This document shows positions 62,483 to 64,000 of a stretch of DNA of 64,000 nt, in pieces (within the stretch, counting starts at the first letter, position 1; each line of letters opens with the position of its first letter). The stretch comes from Paenibacillus oralis. GTDB taxonomy: Bacteria; Bacillota; Bacilli; Paenibacillales; Paenibacillaceae. The stretch spans positions 4,298,304 through 4,362,303 of the forward strand of contig NZ_RRCN01000001.1 in NCBI RefSeq assembly GCF_003863965.1. Direction: 5' to 3'. A program made the translations under genes and the position numbers. The notes below the pieces were generated by a model. That model was not told the DNA's origin, made no database searches, and was given only the letters and a program-made list of their open reading frames with translations.

Positions 62483-63952
62483 CCGGTATTACCACTATGG
62501 CCTCGCTAAGCTTGGCGTGTCGCTCGGACATATCGATCCGAAAAAACAAGGCCGGACGATGTGCGAGCTGTATGGGGCGTATGGCTGGACGGAAGGGTTA
62601 AAGCTGATGAAATGGCTCACCGACCATATGCTGGTTCGCGGCGTCAACCATTTTGTCCCGCATGCTTTTACCCAAAAAGCTTTTCCGGATCCGGACTGCC
62701 CGCCGCATATGTACGCGAGCGGGAAAAATCCGCAGTACCGTTACTACAAGCATTTAAACCGGTATATTAATCGGATCAGTCATTTGATTTCAGAAGGAAG
62801 GCATGTGGCGACCGCGGCCGTCGTGTATCACGCCGAAGCCGAATGGTCCGGGAAAGCGATGTATTTTCAAAAGCCGGTGAAAAAATTGATGCAGCATCAG
62901 ATCGACTGCGACGTTTTGCCCATCGATGTTCTTTTGGAAGCGGCCAGCGTGAAGTCGGCAAGCTGCATGTCCATCGCGAGGATTATGAGTGCTTGATCGT
63001 ACCTTATGCAGAAGCGCTTCCGGCGGCGACGGTTCGGCGTTTGGCCGAGTTTGCGGAACAGGGGCTGGCCGTTCGCTTTGTTGACGGGTTGCCGCTAAGA
63101 TCGAGCGAGGGGGAGGATGTATCCGCCGAACTGTCCGAGCTTGCCGGTCAGCGGAATGTGCAGATCGTTTTATTGGATAAACTGGCGCAAGACCTTATTA
63201 CAGATGGACATTTTGATATTAGAGTTAGCCAATATGAGCCGTTTTTGCGGAATTATCACTACAGCCATGACGATTTGGATGTGTTTATGTTCTTTAACGA
63301 ACACCCGCAGCAAACGATTCGCACGAAGCTGGTTTTGCCTGTCCAAGGCGCTGTATATGCCTATGACGCTTTTCTGAATCGGCTCACCCGTTTGGATTCT
63401 GATGGGGGGACCGGTGCGAAAGTGGTACAGCTAGTTCTTTCTCCATATGAATCGATCGTGCTGCTCCATGGGGCTGACCTTGATGGATATACCGCCGCCT
63501 TGCCGCAGGATGCAACGGGTTCGGGTATTGAGCTTGCAGGAGAATGGACGATATCCCTTGCTAAAGCTGAAGCATATCCTCGTTTCCAGGAATGGGGAAA
63601 GGTAACGGCTCTACCGAATATGAGCGGGCCTGATGGTTTGCCGCGATTTACGGGCACCTTCTGTTATGAAACGGAATTTGAGTGGGACGAATCCGCGAAC
63701 GGGGCTTTGCTGGATTTAGGCGAGGTTTATGAGACGGCAGAAGTATGGTTAAACGGCGAGTACGCAGGTGTCCGCATCTGTCTGCCTTACCGCCTGGAGA
63801 TCAACGGTCTGCTTAAGAAGGGCAATAACAAGCTGATCATTGAAGTTACGAATACGTTGGTGAAAGAACAGCGCGACTTCTTGTCGTCCTTTGCGCAGCA
63901 GGAACCAAGCGGACTGATCGGGCCCGTTCGGGTTTGGCGTGCTAAAGAATGA
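62483..63952 (+). pseudogene. GH106-like alpha-L-rhamnosidase-type gene, N-truncated and frameshifted
   Basis: From just after the kinase joint the frame gives GRTMCELYGAYGWTEGLKLMKWLTDHMLVRGVNHFVPHAF, typical of large GH106/GH2-like rhamnosidase relatives. At about 62950 a one-base loss (an expected extra G in GTGAAGTC) shifts the frame; the other frame continues with VGKLHVHRED to the C-terminal jelly-roll (EVYETAEVWLNGEYAGVR) and the stop at 63952. The N-terminal several hundred codons are absent. A full-length member has about 900-1100 residues. Confidence 0.8.
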
Positions 63953-64000
63953 TACGCAAAAGTGCAGATGGGCGTTGAGGACAGGGAAGGCTGGTGGGTT

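Overview
The window looks like a chromosomal piece of a Gram-positive bacterium of the Paenibacillaceae (Paenibacillus or a close relative). This rests on the yhaO-yhaN pair next to a YkvI-type membrane protein, Lpl-type sugar ABC transporters, many glycoside hydrolases with AraC or YesM regulators, Gram-positive ribosome binding sites and promoters, CcpA cre boxes, and palindromic repeats scattered between genes. Base composition is mosaic by eye: very GC-rich at 1-8 kb, clearly AT-richer at about 12.2-18.6 kb, intermediate elsewhere. No uptake or conjugation genes, integrase, transposase, CRISPR array or rRNA were seen.

Layout. 1-8.2 kb: core genes, namely a 5'-truncated yhaO exonuclease gene, yhaN, ykvI, xpt, three small genes and an AhpD-like gene, with two repeat elements between them. 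8.3-23.6 kb: a purine-ureide island. It encodes PucR, an allantoin permease, allantoinase, allantoate amidohydrolase, ureidoglycine aminohydrolase, ureidoglycolate dehydrogenase, a fused AllF-AllG oxamate carbamoyltransferase, AllH and carbamate kinase. Together these could take allantoin to oxamate plus carbamoyl phosphate and then ATP. The island is bracketed by a direct repeat of about 216 bp made from the 3' end and terminator of the preceding gene. 23.7-34 kb: a small gene with a LexA-like box, tRNA-Leu(CAG), and a badly eroded carbohydrate region with pieces of two Lpl-type ABC transporters, GH3, GH43, GH5 and AraC genes joined at deletion scars.

34-37.4 kb: an intact GH35 beta-galactosidase with a divergent AraC regulator. 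37.4-38.6 kb: mostly non-coding, with a hairpin repeat element and gene relics. 38.7-45.1 kb: a MerR regulator, a 50-residue membrane protein, a B3/B4-domain protein, two SnoaL-like paralogues (one a lipoprotein) around a secreted amidohydrolase, a two-component system and a small membrane protein. 45.2-49.6 kb: an RpiR-controlled PTS (EIIBC plus separate IIA) enclosing a cytoplasmic Cys-type sulfatase, which suggests uptake and desulfation of a sulfated sugar. 50-51.3 kb: an MFS exporter, then a second repeat element. 52.1-60.2 kb: hexuronate catabolism (NAD-dependent dehydrogenase/epimerase, GntR regulator, uxuA, uxuB, LacI regulator, kdgK, kdgA), which would turn fructuronate or mannonate into pyruvate and glyceraldehyde 3-phosphate. 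60.4-64 kb: a Bcr/CflA exporter, then a YesM-type kinase remnant joined to a truncated, frameshifted GH106-like gene.

Two themes connect these regions. Candidate cre boxes lie before several catabolic units, so carbon catabolite control is likely. Many sugar genes are broken at simple end-to-end deletion joints, so the strain appears to be losing polysaccharide functions while it has gained the ureide island. All family names come from reading motifs; no database search was run.
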